NCBI GenBank assembly: GCA_964469935.1 | Contig: CAYXZQ010000029.1 | Span: forward strand, 1 to 24,376 | Direction of reading: 5' to 3' | DNA: 24,376 nucleotides | DNA from: CAYXZQ01 sp964469935 | Lineage (GTDB): Archaea; Nanobdellota; Nanobdellia; Woesearchaeales; DSVV01 | Part shown: positions 23,929-24,376 of the stretch, piece by piece | How positions within the stretch are numbered: the first letter of the stretch is position 1 | Layout: each line of letters begins with the position of its first letter | Notes under the pieces: model-generated | What the model saw: only the letters and a program-made list of their open reading frames with translations | The model's database searches: none | Told to the model about the DNA's origin: nothing | Program-made: the position numbers and the translations under genes

Positions 23929-24376
23929 ATGGCAAAATACATCGACCCTTACAGCTCAAAGCTTGTCGAGGACTACGGCAAGCTTATAAGGGATTTCGGG
24001 ATTGAGGAGTTCGACCAGAACCTGTTTTCCGACCCACACAGGCTGATGCGCCGGGGAGTGATCTTCGGCGGCAGGGACCTCAAAGTCATAGCCGACTGCA
24101 TCAGGAACAGGAAGCCCTTCTATGTTCTTTCCGGAATCATGCCAACAGGCAAGAAGATACACCTCGGGACCAAAATGGTGGTCGAAGGCATAAAGTATTT
24201 TCAGGAGCACGGTGCAGAGACCTACATACTTGTCGCTGACATGGAGGCGGCTTGCGCGCGGGGAGTCGATCTCAAGACAGCAAGGGAATACGCTCTGAAA
24301 TACCACATCCCGGCATACATAGCACTCGGGCTCGACCCGGAGAAGACAGTGTTCTATTTCCAGTCAGACAACAGGG
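23929..24376 (+). CDS. trpS: Tryptophanyl-tRNA synthetase, archaeal type (partial, N-terminal 149 residues)
   Basis: This class I aminoacyl-tRNA synthetase charges tRNA-Trp in the cytosol. The visible part has the archaeal/eukaryal TrpRS layout: FGIEEFDQNLF, RRGVIFGGRDLKVI, PFYVLSGIMPTGKKIHLGTK, YILVADMEAACARGVDL, YIALGLDPEKTVFYFQSD. The HIGH-type ATP-binding motif appears as KIHLG (usual HIGH/HFGH variant). EAACARG replaces the commoner EA-x-AR segment. The KMSKS loop and anticodon-binding domain lie beyond the window. A potential out-of-frame ATG at 23907 sits inside the TATA box and was rejected. The gene appears unrelated to the surface cluster. Confidence 0.93.
   Translation, partial: MAKYIDPYSSKLVEDYGKLIRDFGIEEFDQNLFSDPHRLMRRGVIFGGRDLKVIADCIRNRKPFYVLSGIMPTGKKIHLGTKMVVEGIKYFQEHGAETYILVADMEAACARGVDLKTAREYALKYHIPAYIALGLDPEKTVFYFQSDNR

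Overview
The window most resembles a DPANN-type archaeon of the Woesearchaeota/Pacearchaeota kind. This is inferred from gene content, not from a marker phylogeny. The evidence is archaeal TATA boxes with several probably leaderless starts, an archaeal-type tryptophanyl-tRNA synthetase, an archaeal presenilin homologue, AGG as the dominant arginine codon, and a series of pilin-like (class III) N-termini of the [K/R]-A/S-Q type. No tRNA, rRNA, CRISPR array or insertion sequence was seen.

Left block (1-2932, minus strand). A tight three-gene operon reads prepilin peptidase, then an HxsD-like small protein, then an HxsB-like radical SAM/SPASM peptide maturase that runs off the left edge. A peptide-maturation pair transcribed with a pilin-processing protease is the most unusual association in the window.

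Central block (3073-18897, plus strand). Three very large cysteine-rich surface proteins come first: 919 aa with a Sec signal, 1123 aa with a pilin-like N-terminus, and 2103 aa with a Sec signal, Ig/FN3-like modules, a C-terminal membrane anchor and a histone H1-like lysine-rich cytosolic tail. Four pilin-like genes follow, packed head to tail with overlaps or gaps of a few bases. Two small pilin-like proteins with their own promoter come next, and both carry the same six-cysteine order ending in CC. Together they look like the structural part of a type IV pilus-like filament or adhesive surface apparatus. No assembly ATPase or platform protein lies in the window.

Right block (18985-24376). 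This holds a metallo-beta-lactamase-fold hydrolase (TTG start, Asp-to-Asn change in the metal motif), a convergent presenilin-like GxGD intramembrane protease, a 360-bp gene-poor gap with a decayed reading frame, a membrane-anchored dockerin and Cys-repeat surface protein, an unrecognised 223-aa protein, and the 5' part of trpS. The last two diverge from one palindromic TATA box.

Working model (inference). The A24 prepilin peptidase processes the pilin-like N-termini. The HxsD/HxsB-like pair may chemically tailor a secreted or pilin-like substrate. The giant Cys-rich, calcium-motif proteins form the surface-exposed part. The presenilin homologue may clear membrane stubs.
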